Source: a virus | Length of the DNA: 39,537 nt | Strand: one strand, 5' to 3' | IMG/VR virus record: IMGVR_UViG_3300031707_000059 | Span: 1 to 39,537 of that record | Shown: in pieces, positions 6,775-13,074 of the stretch | Numbering within the stretch: position 1 is the first letter of the stretch | How the letters are laid out: every line of letters starts with the position of its first letter | Translations under genes and position numbers: made by a program | The notes under the pieces: generated by a model | Seen by the model: the letters and a program-made list of their open reading frames with translations, nothing else | The model's database searches: none | What the model was told of the DNA's origin: nothing

Positions 6775-7926
6775 TTATACGCTCCTTTGGATGGCTGCTT
6801 CTACCGCAGCCTGGATGTCAGTAATTGACGCATACGGCGCGTGGAGTCTCAAGACCCCCGGTCGATTCGGGCTTACAAACAGCATGTCGCCTCGGCTCAA
6901 AAGGTGCTCGGCCCCTGAGAAGCCCAAGACAGTCCGACTGTCGGCCTCGCTGGGAAGCCGGAACGACAGCCTTGCTGGGAAGTTCGCTTTGATTGAGCCA
7001 ATAACTACGTTCACCGAAGGTCGCTGGGTCGAGGCGATGACATAGACCCCAGCAGCCCGTGACTTCTGCACTATCGCAGATAGCTTCGACTCGGCGATTT
7101 TGCCGATGGACGGGCCGCGACCCTCGCTCGGACGCGCCCTGTCCATGAGTAAATCCGCGAGTTCGTCAATGACAAGGACGATGAATGGCAATGGTGTGCA
7201 GCGCCCGCCTGTTGGCGCGCAGATAAGGTTGTATTCATGCACGTTGCGGCAGCCGGTTTTGCTGAGCTTTTTGAGCCGGGATTCCATCTCATCAATGACC
7301 CAGTCCATCTGCTCAAGGGTTTGATAGACGCTGGTTGCTGGCGGGAACAGCAGGTGCGGAGCACCAATGAAGTGCCCAAACTCGACATTCTTCGTATCCG
7401 ACAGCACAAGCTGAACGGCGTTGCTGTTTACAATATAAACAATCGTGGCGAGGATGCTGCTCAGCAGCGTGGACTTTCCTGCGCCGGTGCTTCCGGCGAT
7501 AAGCAAGTGCGGCAGCATTGCTAGGTTTTCAATCGCAGGTCGACCTAGGTGGTCTACGCCAAGGTTCAACGGCACATCATACCGAAGGTCGCTGGCCTGG
7601 TGTGTCCAAACTGCGTTGACGGTGTTTTTGAAATCAATGAAGGAACGCTTGGCGTTCGGTACGAAAACGCCGACGGCACTCTCACCCGGCAACCGCTTTA
7701 TCAGGATATCTTCCACGCCGAGCGTCACCGCGATGTCAGAGGCGAGCGCCTCTAGGTGGGAAACGCGGGTCCGGCTTGTTGGGAAGAAGCGGTACGCTGA
7801 TATAATTGGGCCTTCAGCTACCGGAGGTACGAAGTCCGCTTCAACGCCGAGTTCGGCGAATTTCACCGCAATCTTTGCTAGGATGGCAACTTGTTCTGCG
7901 GTCAGATTCGCGGTGGTCTTCATCAT
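6775..7926 (-). CDS. FtsK/SpoIIIE-type DNA translocase, soluble core only
   Basis: A 383-residue FtsK-family ATPase. The N-terminal 110 residues resemble the FtsK alpha/beta domain (VPPVAEGPIISAYRFFP, LGVEDILIKRLPGE). The motor follows, with Walker A at 145-152 (GSTGAGKS) and Walker B at about 248-257 (FIVLVIDELADLL). Signature segments IASTQRPSVNVVIG, IKANFPARLSF and GAEHLLSRGDML are present. Bacterial FtsK has four N-terminal membrane helices and a C-terminal gamma domain that reads KOPS sequences; both are missing. It should therefore be a soluble hexameric pump moving along double-stranded DNA. In a phage it could act in genome segregation, DNA entry or host-chromosome processing. The two tandem ATGs at 7926 and 7923 have no strong ribosome site. 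Genes for zinc-ribbon proteins lie on both sides. Confidence 0.9.
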   Translation of the reverse strand: MMKTTANLTAEQVAILAKIAVKFAELGVEADFVPPVAEGPIISAYRFFPTSRTRVSHLEALASDIAVTLGVEDILIKRLPGESAVGVFVPNAKRSFIDFKNTVNAVWTHQASDLRYDVPLNLGVDHLGRPAIENLAMLPHLLIAGSTGAGKSTLLSSILATIVYIVNSNAVQLVLSDTKNVEFGHFIGAPHLLFPPATSVYQTLEQMDWVIDEMESRLKKLSKTGCRNVHEYNLICAPTGGRCTPLPFIVLVIDELADLLMDRARPSEGRGPSIGKIAESKLSAIVQKSRAAGVYVIASTQRPSVNVVIGSIKANFPARLSFRLPSEADSRTVLGFSGAEHLLSRGDMLFVSPNRPGVLRLHAPYASITDIQAAVEAAIQRSV

Positions 7927-7930
7927 TTAA

Positions 7931-8188
7931 TCACACTTGAGCGGAGTTTGGATAATCGAAAATGTCAAGCGGCAGCGGCCGTCGAGGCTTCCCTTCGGTT
8001 TGGTCGGCTAGTACAACCGCAACCTTTAGCATAGCTCCGCAGCCGCCGCAGATGAATGTCCATCCCTTCTCGATGGAATCTGGGTAAATGGTGTACTCAG
8101 CCCCGATACCTATTTCATCTCGCAGGACGTGGAAGCCGCATTCACAAAGTGATAACTTGCAGACCTTCGCTCTGACTCGTTGGCTCAT
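7931..8188 (-). CDS. Zinc-binding small protein (85 aa)
   Basis: Two Cys pairs are present (CECG near residue 15 and CGGCG near residue 47) with intervening beta-like sequence, the form of a zinc ribbon. The tail is Pro-rich (EGKPRRPLPLDIFDYP). The ATG at 8188 overlaps the upstream stop as ATGA and has a GGGGGAGGG site. It lies immediately upstream of the FtsK-like gene, four bases from its ATG, so the two are almost certainly co-expressed. Confidence 0.65.
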   Translation of the reverse strand: MSQRVRAKVCKLSLCECGFHVLRDEIGIGAEYTIYPDSIEKGWTFICGGCGAMLKVAVVLADQTEGKPRRPLPLDIFDYPNSAQV

Positions 8189-8406
8189 CTCGCTGGACCC
8201 TCCCCCGGACTACTCACTCTTGGCACCAACTCCCGGCCAAGTTCGTCCCGAGGCTTGATTATCGAGCAGACTGTACCGCAAACACGGCAGTCGACCACTT
8301 CCAGTGACATCGGCCTATCGGCGATGTGCATTACCAGCTTGCACCGTGGGCACTCGACTGCGCCGGTGAACACCCGCCACTCTGCTACTGCTATTTCACG
8401 AGCCAT
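8185..8406 (-). CDS. Zinc-ribbon protein (73 aa)
   Basis: The ATG at 8406 is preceded by TTTGGAGGGGACAAACC. This start is preferred over a longer frame to 8559 that overlaps another gene. The product has CPRC (about residues 18-21) and CRVCG (about 40-44), a zinc ribbon. Its C-terminus is Arg/Glu-rich. It is coupled to the next gene by ATGA. Confidence 0.65.
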   Translation of the reverse strand: MAREIAVAEWRVFTGAVECPRCKLVMHIADRPMSLEVVDCRVCGTVCSIIKPRDELGRELVPRVSSPGEGPAR

Positions 8407-8645
8407 GGTTTGTCCCCTCCAAACAAAGTTGGCTGATTCGGCGTCGAAGACGCAAACTTGCGGCGCAGGGCGAAGGCGTCGGCCAGCCAATCCCGCAGCG
8501 CGGTGTAGGTGTGCCGCACACGATATGCGGAGCATATCTGGGCGCCGCAGCTTGGGCAAGTGAGGATATGGAAGTGAGCACGCTTGCCGCGTGTTTGGCG
8601 CTTTTTCGGGTTGGTGGTGCTTATTTGCAGCTTAGTCCACCTCAT
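8391..8645 (-). CDS. Zinc-finger-containing basic protein (84 aa)
   Basis: The N-terminal half is basic (PKKRQTRGKRAHFH) and leads to a Cys group (TCPSCGAQICSAY). A helical segment (YTALRDWLADAFALRRKF) and a short C-tail follow. The ATG at 8645 overlaps the end of the VWA gene by 14 bases and lacks a good ribosome site, so translation probably depends on coupling. Only one clear Cys pair plus a third Cys is visible, so metal binding is less certain than for its neighbours. Confidence 0.55.
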   Translation of the reverse strand: MRWTKLQISTTNPKKRQTRGKRAHFHILTCPSCGAQICSAYRVRHTYTALRDWLADAFALRRKFASSTPNQPTLFGGDKPWLVK

Positions 8646-9336
8646 CCGCGCCAAGCAGTAGCTTGGCCTCATTCTTGTCGCAAAGCAGACCGCGATAGGC
8701 GGGGGTCAGGTAGTGGAGCTTCGTCGCAAGTTGCGCTACGTCCTTGAACTTGATGTAGATTCCGCCCGTCAGCTCTGCTATGCGCCGCAGCCGGGCTTCG
8801 CCACTTTCAGTCGGGCCGATGTGGATGCAGTCGACCGGGACTTGTGCGGCGCAGAATGTTTCGGCTTGTTTGTATGAGGCATCGCCATCAGTTGCTTCCC
8901 CGTCGGAGATAAGAACGGCCTGTGAGAGCGGTTCCCGCAGTGCTTTCTCCATGCCCCATCCCATCGGCGTACCGCCTTGGGCCTCCATTGTCAGGGCGCA
9001 CACCGTGAGCGTGCCAAAGTCTGTGCCGAGCCTCCGGTCGTCCTCGTCCTTGCCGCCGAAGTTGTAAATGGCGATTTCAGTGTCGTCGGGATTGCAGCTT
9101 TGCAGGAACGACTGAACCGCTTCGCGGAGATATTCGATGCGGGATTTCTCCACGTTGTAGTCGTCCATTGCCGACATTGAGCCGCTGTTGTCGCAGATGA
9201 GTGCGACTCGGTTGGGTTTCGCGGTCAGGTCAATGGGCTTGTCCACCTGCGCCAGCACACGCTGGTGAAGCGCAGGCAAGCCACCGCCAACGCGGTGGGG
9301 CTTTTGGAGGGCGTTGTTGTTTTTTATGATGGCCAT
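8632..9336 (-). CDS. von Willebrand A (VWA) domain protein
   Basis: A 234-residue protein with a complete-looking MIDAS metal site: D49-x-S51-x-S53 (ICDNSGSMS), a downstream Thr (GGTPMGWGME) and an Asp (LISDGEATDGD). The Rossmann-like strand-helix alternation covers about residues 40-205. It has no membrane segment, so it is cytoplasmic. VWA proteins usually bind a partner through the metal ion and often work with MoxR/AAA ATPases; no such ATPase is adjacent here. The ATG at 9336 follows GGAGG by 11 bases and overlaps the stop of the J-domain-like gene as TGATG, so the two are made together. Phage roles for VWA proteins are poorly known. Confidence 0.85.
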   Translation of the reverse strand: MAIIKNNNALQKPHRVGGGLPALHQRVLAQVDKPIDLTAKPNRVALICDNSGSMSAMDDYNVEKSRIEYLREAVQSFLQSCNPDDTEIAIYNFGGKDEDDRRLGTDFGTLTVCALTMEAQGGTPMGWGMEKALREPLSQAVLISDGEATDGDASYKQAETFCAAQVPVDCIHIGPTESGEARLRRIAELTGGIYIKFKDVAQLATKLHYLTPAYRGLLCDKNEAKLLLGADEVD

Positions 9337-9779
9337 CAGACCTTGAACACCTCCTTCTGTAGACGGTCCCAAACTGCGTTCAGTTTGGTCATTGCTTCCA
9401 TATCTCCACCGTGGTCCGGATGCAACACTGTCGCTGCCCTCCGATAGGCCGCTTGCGCGGCATCGAAACCGACAAGCGTTAGGAAATCCACAGCAAGCTG
9501 TGAGGCTGTGGATTTCGTAATGCTGGCTGGCGCCTGGGCGGACTGGGCCTGCTGCCGCGTTACCGCAACTACGTTGTGTTTGCCATAGACCTTCTCGCAG
9601 AGAAGCCGCATCGGGTCAAAGAACCGCTCGGTGAAGGTCCAAACTTTCGTTGTGGGGTCGAAGGCGCGGTCGCTGGCGGGTATGAGTGCTTTGATGGCGG
9701 TGACAAACTCCATTGAGTACGGAGTAGCGATGCGATACGCCGATACGGAAGTGTCCCACCAAATTCTTACATTGGCCAT
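9336..9779 (-). CDS. J-domain-like (HPD motif) protein with N-terminal HARP-like module
   Basis: The C-terminal 50 residues (AAQAAYRRAATVLHPDHGGD, then EAMTKLNAVWDRLQKE) hold the HPD tripeptide between two helices. This is the hallmark of DnaJ J-domains that stimulate Hsp70/DnaK. The N-terminal 65 residues (VRIWWDTSVSAYRI, AFDPTTKVWTF) resemble the small beta module seen ahead of SMARCAL1-type helicases, though here that match is only by pattern. The ATG at 9779 follows AAGGAGCCAAT. It is coupled to the VWA gene downstream. It may recruit host DnaK to a phage substrate or to the VWA protein. Confidence 0.72.
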   Translation of the reverse strand: MANVRIWWDTSVSAYRIATPYSMEFVTAIKALIPASDRAFDPTTKVWTFTERFFDPMRLLCEKVYGKHNVVAVTRQQAQSAQAPASITKSTASQLAVDFLTLVGFDAAQAAYRRAATVLHPDHGGDMEAMTKLNAVWDRLQKEVFKV

Positions 9780-9802
9780 ATTGGCTCCTTGGCCTCTAGG
9801 CA

Positions 9803-9849
9803 ATAAAAAAACCGCCCCGTGATACGGTGTTCTGTATCACAGGACGGTT
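9803..9849 (-). terminator. Leftward rho-independent terminator
   Basis: In the minus-strand transcript a 16-bp stem forms (9849-9834 with 9825-9810, two G-U pairs), with an 8-nt loop and a following run of seven U (9811-9805). It ends the unit of the 145-residue gene immediately upstream. The J-domain/VWA/FtsK genes downstream would need read-through, antitermination or an unseen promoter. Confidence 0.88.
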
Positions 9850-9881
9850 GGGGGTGCAGCTTTCCAGCAAAGCCAGCGAAG

Positions 9882-10319
9882 CTATCCCGCAGAAGCGAAC
9901 TGCGCGATAACGGCCGCCAGGTCTTCCGGACTGAGCCCCGCCAGGAACTTGAGTGCCTTTTCCTTCGGGGTCGCCTTCCGGCGCTCCTTCACTTCGGCGA
10001 CGCTCGCGCGGAGGTCCAGCGCGCCCTCGACGGGCTGGTACGCCGGGTCCGCCAGCAAGTCGCGGACATACGCTTGCTGTTTCAGGATTGAACCGCGGTT
10101 GAAGATGTCCACAGCGACGGGTTCGCTCTGGGCCAACTCCAACGCCTCGGCCCAAGTCTCCGCCTCGATGAACTCCACGGTCTGTAGGGACTGGAGTTCC
10201 GGCTCCGGCTGGTTGTTCTCGGTGGCCTCCTTCTGGGCTTTCTCGATTTGCTTCTCGGTCAGGACTTTGATGTCGTCCCCGACCTTGACAGCGCCTCGGG
10301 TTTCGGTGTAGGTTTTCAT
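9882..10319 (-). CDS. Hypothetical acidic helical protein (145 aa), single-gene unit
   Basis: The ATG at 10319 has a clear site (AAAGGAGAGCC). The product is acidic and helical. A segment at about residues 18-55 is Glu/Gln-rich (EKQIEKAQKEATENNQPEPE), and the C-terminus forms a short helical pair (EKALKFLAGLSPEDLAAVIA) resembling that of the 186-residue zinc protein at 5354. It has its own promoter (TTGACA/CATACT, 52-nt leader) and a strong terminator 33 bp after its stop. It is thus expressed as a single-gene unit, probably early and at high level. No function assigned. Confidence 0.7.
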   Translation of the reverse strand: MKTYTETRGAVKVGDDIKVLTEKQIEKAQKEATENNQPEPELQSLQTVEFIEAETWAEALELAQSEPVAVDIFNRGSILKQQAYVRDLLADPAYQPVEGALDLRASVAEVKERRKATPKEKALKFLAGLSPEDLAAVIAQFASAG

Positions 10320-10377
10320 TTGGCTCTCCTTTCTGGTCGACCGATGGGCGACCGATTTCGTTTCCAACTACGTTAGC

Positions 10378-10429
10378 AGTATGAGCCATAAGGGCGAAAG
10401 TGTCAAGAACTATAATTACTTTGTTTTCA
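10378..10429 (-). promoter_or_regulatory. Leftward early promoter with TGAAAACAAAG box
   Basis: Minus strand: box TGAAAACAAAG (10429-10419), 12 nt, TTGACA (10406-10401), 17 nt, CATACT (10383-10378). This is the best -10 of the three matched promoters. It serves the 145-residue gene with a roughly 50-nt leader. The box lies in the last codons of the upstream basic-protein gene. Confidence 0.78.
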
Positions 10430-10622
10430 AGGCTTTGCGCGATTTCTTGGCACGCTTGCGCGTGAGTTTTTGCTTCTTGGCAAGGAAAGACTTTAGGATG
10501 CGGCGTAGCATCCGCCGCTGTAGTGCGGATAGGTTATCAACAAAGGCCACGAGCTGGCCTTCCGGTGCTAGGGCCTTGACGGCCCTTACGTTGTGCCACG
10601 GCACTGATTTGCGTATCACCAT
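10416..10622 (-). CDS. Small very basic protein (68 aa)
   Basis: The start at 10622 overlaps the upstream gene's stop and follows TTGGAGAAG. The last 30 residues are almost all Lys/Arg/Leu (RRMLRRILKSFLAKKQKLTR), suggesting nucleic-acid binding. Its final codons contain the early-promoter box. No family recognised. Confidence 0.6.
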   Translation of the reverse strand: MVIRKSVPWHNVRAVKALAPEGQLVAFVDNLSALQRRMLRRILKSFLAKKQKLTRKRAKKSRKALKTK

Positions 10623-10777
10623 GTTCGTATCTTCTCCAACTGGAAATCCACAATATCATCGAAAGCATTGAGCATCTGCTGGAGGGCGTCAGTGAGGTAA
10701 TCCTCAGCTTTCGCTGGGTCATCCAGCTCATCACCGTGTCGGACGGTCAACTCGACGTTGAAGGTTGATTTGGCCAT
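10616..10777 (-). CDS. Small acidic hypothetical protein (53 aa)
   Basis: The ATG at 10777 follows AGAGAGGTGGCCA. The product MAKSTFNVELTVRHGDELDD is followed by a helical acidic segment (EDYLTDALQQMLNAFDDIVD). It overlaps the next basic gene by seven bases. An acidic protein directly before a basic one could form a pair, but nothing proves it. Confidence 0.58.
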   Translation of the reverse strand: MAKSTFNVELTVRHGDELDDPAKAEDYLTDALQQMLNAFDDIVDFQLEKIRTW

Positions 10778-10809
10778 TGGCCACCTCTCTTCGGCTCCCC
10801 GCTTAGTGT

Positions 10810-10922
10810 GCCAGATAGCGGTTCCCACTATTCCGTCATTCTATCTGGCGACGGGTTCTCGTCGTGCCGTTGGCACGCCACATAAAGCGAGAAGCCGAAG
10901 GCAGGCGGCAAACCTGCCGGCT
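10810..10922 (-). other. Three consecutive hairpins between genes
   Basis: The 153-bp gap between two leftward genes contains perfect inverted repeats. These are 9 bp GCCAGATAG/CTATCTGGC (10810-10818/10841-10849), 6 bp CGTGCC/GGCACG with a 3-nt loop (10863-10877), and 6 bp GGCAGG/CCTGCC with a flanking AGCC/GGCT extension (10893-10922). No U-tract follows, so these are not ordinary terminators. They could stabilise or be processed from the transcript, or form a small RNA. Confidence 0.5.
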
Positions 10923-10930
10923 CCGCTGGG

Positions 10931-11086
10931 TTAGAAAGCGGAGCAGTTGAGTACACGGACCGCGAATCGGGTCTTACCGCTAGGCGACCCATACACCCTG
11001 AGCTGGGCCATTGGGTGCTGCTTGACGAACCATCCAGACGGTAAGCGGTAAATGTATTTCTCGCCGTGCTTACGAATCAACTTCAT
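10931..11086 (-). CDS. Hypothetical protein (51 aa)
   Basis: The ATG at 11086 follows AAGGAGGGCACC. The 51-residue product is basic and beta-rich (KHGEKYIYRLPSGWFVKQHP, then VYGSPSGKTRFAVRVL). It looks like a complete small beta-barrel or sheet. It is coupled to the upstream 69-residue gene by a four-base overlap. No family recognised. Confidence 0.6.
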   Translation of the reverse strand: MKLIRKHGEKYIYRLPSGWFVKQHPMAQLRVYGSPSGKTRFAVRVLNCSAF

Positions 11087-11292
11087 GGTGCCCTCCTTGT
11101 CAGACGTTGGATAGACTCTTTGACATGCCGCGATAGCGCGGCCCAGTCCCGCAGGACTGTGTCCAGGCGGTGCTGTTCGTTGAATTTGTGCATTAGCAAG
11201 AGCGGCTCCACGCTCTGCGTGTTGGTGGCAATGCGAAGCAGCACCCGCTTTTGCTGGTAGCTGAGACTGTTCCACATTTGGGCGTTGGTCAT
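11083..11292 (-). CDS. Small helical hypothetical protein (69 aa)
   Basis: The ATG at 11292 overlaps the upstream stop as ATGA. The product is helical (MTNAQMWNSLSYQQKRVLLR) with a basic C-terminus (QRLTRRAP). The first helix pair has the look of a small DNA-binding protein, but no helix-turn-helix can be confirmed by eye. Confidence 0.58.
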   Translation of the reverse strand: MTNAQMWNSLSYQQKRVLLRIATNTQSVEPLLLMHKFNEQHRLDTVLRDWAALSRHVKESIQRLTRRAP

Positions 11293-11702
11293 GCCTTTGT
11301 TGCCTCTCTAAGTTTCTTTTCTGCCTGAGTAAACTGGTACAGGAGCGTGTTTGCATCATTCACGCGCGTGCTACATGCGCGTTGCAGTAGCGAGCCGGGT
11401 TCTGCGGCATGAGATATTCTGCTCCAGCGTTCGCTTATCTCTCTCAGGATTGTCACAAGTGGGTGCTCTGTCATTGCTTCGCTGCCTTCTGGTAGAGGGA
11501 GTGGGCCGTCCACGCTGAGCAGGCTGATTTTTGCTCCTATTCCTGCCCACACAACCTCCCTCTCCCTTGTTACAAGGTGCTCGGCTGCCCTCGTGATGAT
11601 TCTCATTGCCTCTGGTATGTGTTCTGGCTGAGCTTGTACAAGTATCCTGATGCAGACTTGTCCTTCCCACACTTCTATCTTTTCTGTGGTCTCCGCTCTC
11701 AT
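11289..11702 (-). CDS. Hypothetical protein (137 aa)
   Basis: The ATG at 11702 has a strong site (AAAGGAGGTGATTTGAC). The N-terminal half alternates beta and helix (KIEVWEGQVCIRILVQAQPE, MRIITRAAEHLVTRE) and the C-terminal half is helical (LVTILREISERWSRISHAAE). It is the second gene of the unit started by the leaderless zinc protein. No recognisable motif. Confidence 0.62.
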   Translation of the reverse strand: MRAETTEKIEVWEGQVCIRILVQAQPEHIPEAMRIITRAAEHLVTREREVVWAGIGAKISLLSVDGPLPLPEGSEAMTEHPLVTILREISERWSRISHAAEPGSLLQRACSTRVNDANTLLYQFTQAEKKLREATKA

Positions 11703-11703
11703 G

Positions 11704-12126
11704 TCAAATCACCTCCTTTCCGCTGGTGGGCTCTGTCAGAGCACCATCTTGCGCAGCCGCCGCCGGCTTGCCCAGCAACCTCCGCAGGAGTTCCTTCCGG
11801 TCCCCGCCGACTTCGGCAAGAGCCGCGGCTAGCTTTGTTTCAGCTTCATCCTGCAAGCGCCGCTCCCGCATGGTCTTGTTCTCCAGCTTTGGCGCTTCGC
11901 ATTGCAGCATCCACTCAAAGTCGTTGAAGATGTGGCTGCACCGCCGGCACCGATAGGACATAACTTCGATTTCTGTGCCATCTGGCAAAGTCTTCCACTC
12001 TGCCCGTGACGGCAAGCCATACACGGTCAGAGACCCACAAGCTGGACAGTGAACCCGCTTTGCGGGCTTTCCGCAACGGCACCATGCTTCGGTTGGACGG
12101 ACTTCGGTTGAGATTTCGGTTGTCAT
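11704..12126 (-). CDS. Zinc-ribbon protein, apparently leaderless (140 aa)
   Basis: Three Cys pairs (WCRCGKPAK, CPACG, CRRCSH) form two zinc knuckles over the first 65 residues. A helical C-terminal half (ERRLQDEAETKLAAALAEVG) follows. The frame also has an ATG at 12138, but the ATG at 12126 fits the promoter: the -10-like TATGCT ends seven bases upstream and there is no ribosome site. It heads the rightmost early operon. Likely a regulatory or adaptor protein made very early; function unknown. Confidence 0.65.
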   Translation of the reverse strand: MTTEISTEVRPTEAWCRCGKPAKRVHCPACGSLTVYGLPSRAEWKTLPDGTEIEVMSYRCRRCSHIFNDFEWMLQCEAPKLENKTMRERRLQDEAETKLAAALAEVGGDRKELLRRLLGKPAAAAQDGALTEPTSGKEVI

Positions 12127-12133
12127 AATAATA

Positions 12134-12186
12134 AGCATAGCATAGCGGAGCTTTGCTTGTCAAGAGAAACAATTGCTTTGTTTTCA
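12134..12186 (-). promoter_or_regulatory. Leftward early promoter with TGAAAACAAAG box
   Basis: Minus strand: box TGAAAACAAAG (12186-12176), 12 nt, TTGACA (12163-12158), 18 nt, TATGCT (12139-12134). The start point would fall at or very near the ATG at 12126. The architecture is the same as at 6.1 and 10.4 kb. Confidence 0.72.
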
Positions 12187-12331
12187 GTGAGTTACACTTA
12201 GAGCGCTACGCTGTTGTGTTTGTGATAGTGTTCGGTCCAAAACAGCTCTGGACAGATGTTCCTAGCGCAGCTACGCTGCACCACAAGCGAAGCTCCCCAC
12301 CCGTGCACCGCACCAAAAAACTACGGAGGAC

Positions 12332-12384
12332 TCAAAATTATTATTACCAAAAAAAAAAAAAATAAAAAAATTAGAAAAATAAAA
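12332..12384. repeat. A-rich tract with a 14-A run
   Basis: Fourteen consecutive A (12349-12362) lie inside a segment of nearly pure A/T in an otherwise GC-rich genome. It could be an easily melted origin element or a weak leftward U-tract terminator. The exact run length may also be affected by sequencing error. Confidence 0.6.
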
Positions 12385-12570
12385 GGGATTAGTTCTCCCC
12401 AACGAAGTTGCCGAATTGTCTATTTGGCGGGTTTCACCGGTGATTAGCTTTGTTGGCAATTAGCTCCGCTGGCGTAGCTGAGGTATGCTTGCTTTGCGCA
12501 GGAACATCTGTTTAGAGCTGTTTTCTAGGACTCGCTATCTCGCAGGCGCAATCTATCACACACACAGCAT

Positions 12571-12735
12571 CTACCGAAGGTAGGAGCGGGTGGCAGTGGC
12601 AGAGCCACCCGCTTGGGTTGGGCGGGGCTGCTTGCGCGGTGATACAGCGGCAGGGCGGCGGGGCTTTTGCGGAAGTAGCGGGGTTCCCACTCCGTGGATA
12701 TCTCCTGCGGAGCACGGAGGAGGTTTCCCCGCCTA
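12571..12735. other. Hairpin cluster, candidate structured RNA
   Basis: Perfect stems in sequence: CTACC/GGTAG with a GAA loop (12571-12583); AGCGGGTGGC/GCCACCCGCT, 10 bp, 9-nt loop (12585-12613); and a nested set at 12676-12735. In the nested set an outer CGGGG/CCCCG encloses CTCCGTG/CACGGAG (12690-12696/12713-12719), which encloses CTCC/GGAG. Nested perfect stems in a non-coding stretch suggest a folded RNA or DNA recognition structure. Confidence 0.5.
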
Positions 12736-12795
12736 AGCTACCGCGTTCCCCACCGCCTTGTCGCGGCATCAGCGCTGCAGCACCACGAGCTTTGC

Positions 12796-13032
12796 TCACC
12801 CGCACCGCTTACATTGTATCCGAGCGAGTTTACCGTGGCAACAAAATATCGGCGCTCCGGCAACCCTGTTCGCCTGAGCTACCGATAGTTCACGGTCAAG
12901 CTCAATAGCGGTTCGCGCCTGCGGTTTATAGCGTATCGGGCTACGCGCAATAGCGTAGCGCTCCGCGGCGCGCAGCCGCGTTTGCTCGGCATCACGTTGT
13001 AAGCGGTGGAGTATTGACTGTAGGTCAATCAT
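12796..13032 (-). CDS. Possible small protein (78 aa), uncertain
   Basis: The ATG at 13032 follows GGGGGTGGAGT. The product is helical at the start (LQSILHRLQRDAEQTRLRAA) and ends with a Cys/His group (FCCHGKLARIQCKRCG) that could bind zinc. Against it, the DNA contains perfect hairpins (GCTACGC/GCGTAGC at 12940-12959; CGCGGC/GCCGCG at 12964-12980), unusual inside a gene. It may be coding, structured RNA, or both. Confidence 0.42.
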   Translation of the reverse strand: MIDLQSILHRLQRDAEQTRLRAAERYAIARSPIRYKPQARTAIELDRELSVAQANRVAGAPIFCCHGKLARIQCKRCG

Positions 13033-13074
13033 ACTCCACCCCCGACTATGCAATAGTGGACGCCCCTTTCACTG

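Larger units (their letters stand above)
12187..12795 (-). other. Gene-poor control region, candidate origin or structured RNA
   Basis: About 600 bp with no convincing gene on either strand; short frames lack ribosome sites. It holds short AGCTNCGCT-type motifs in both orientations (AGCTACGCTG 12269-12278; AGCGAAGCT 12286-12294; AGCTCCGCTGG 12462-12472), an A-rich tract and a cluster of hairpins. AT-rich DNA beside short repeats is typical of a replication origin, but no initiator gene is identified here. The strand sign is nominal. Confidence 0.45.
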
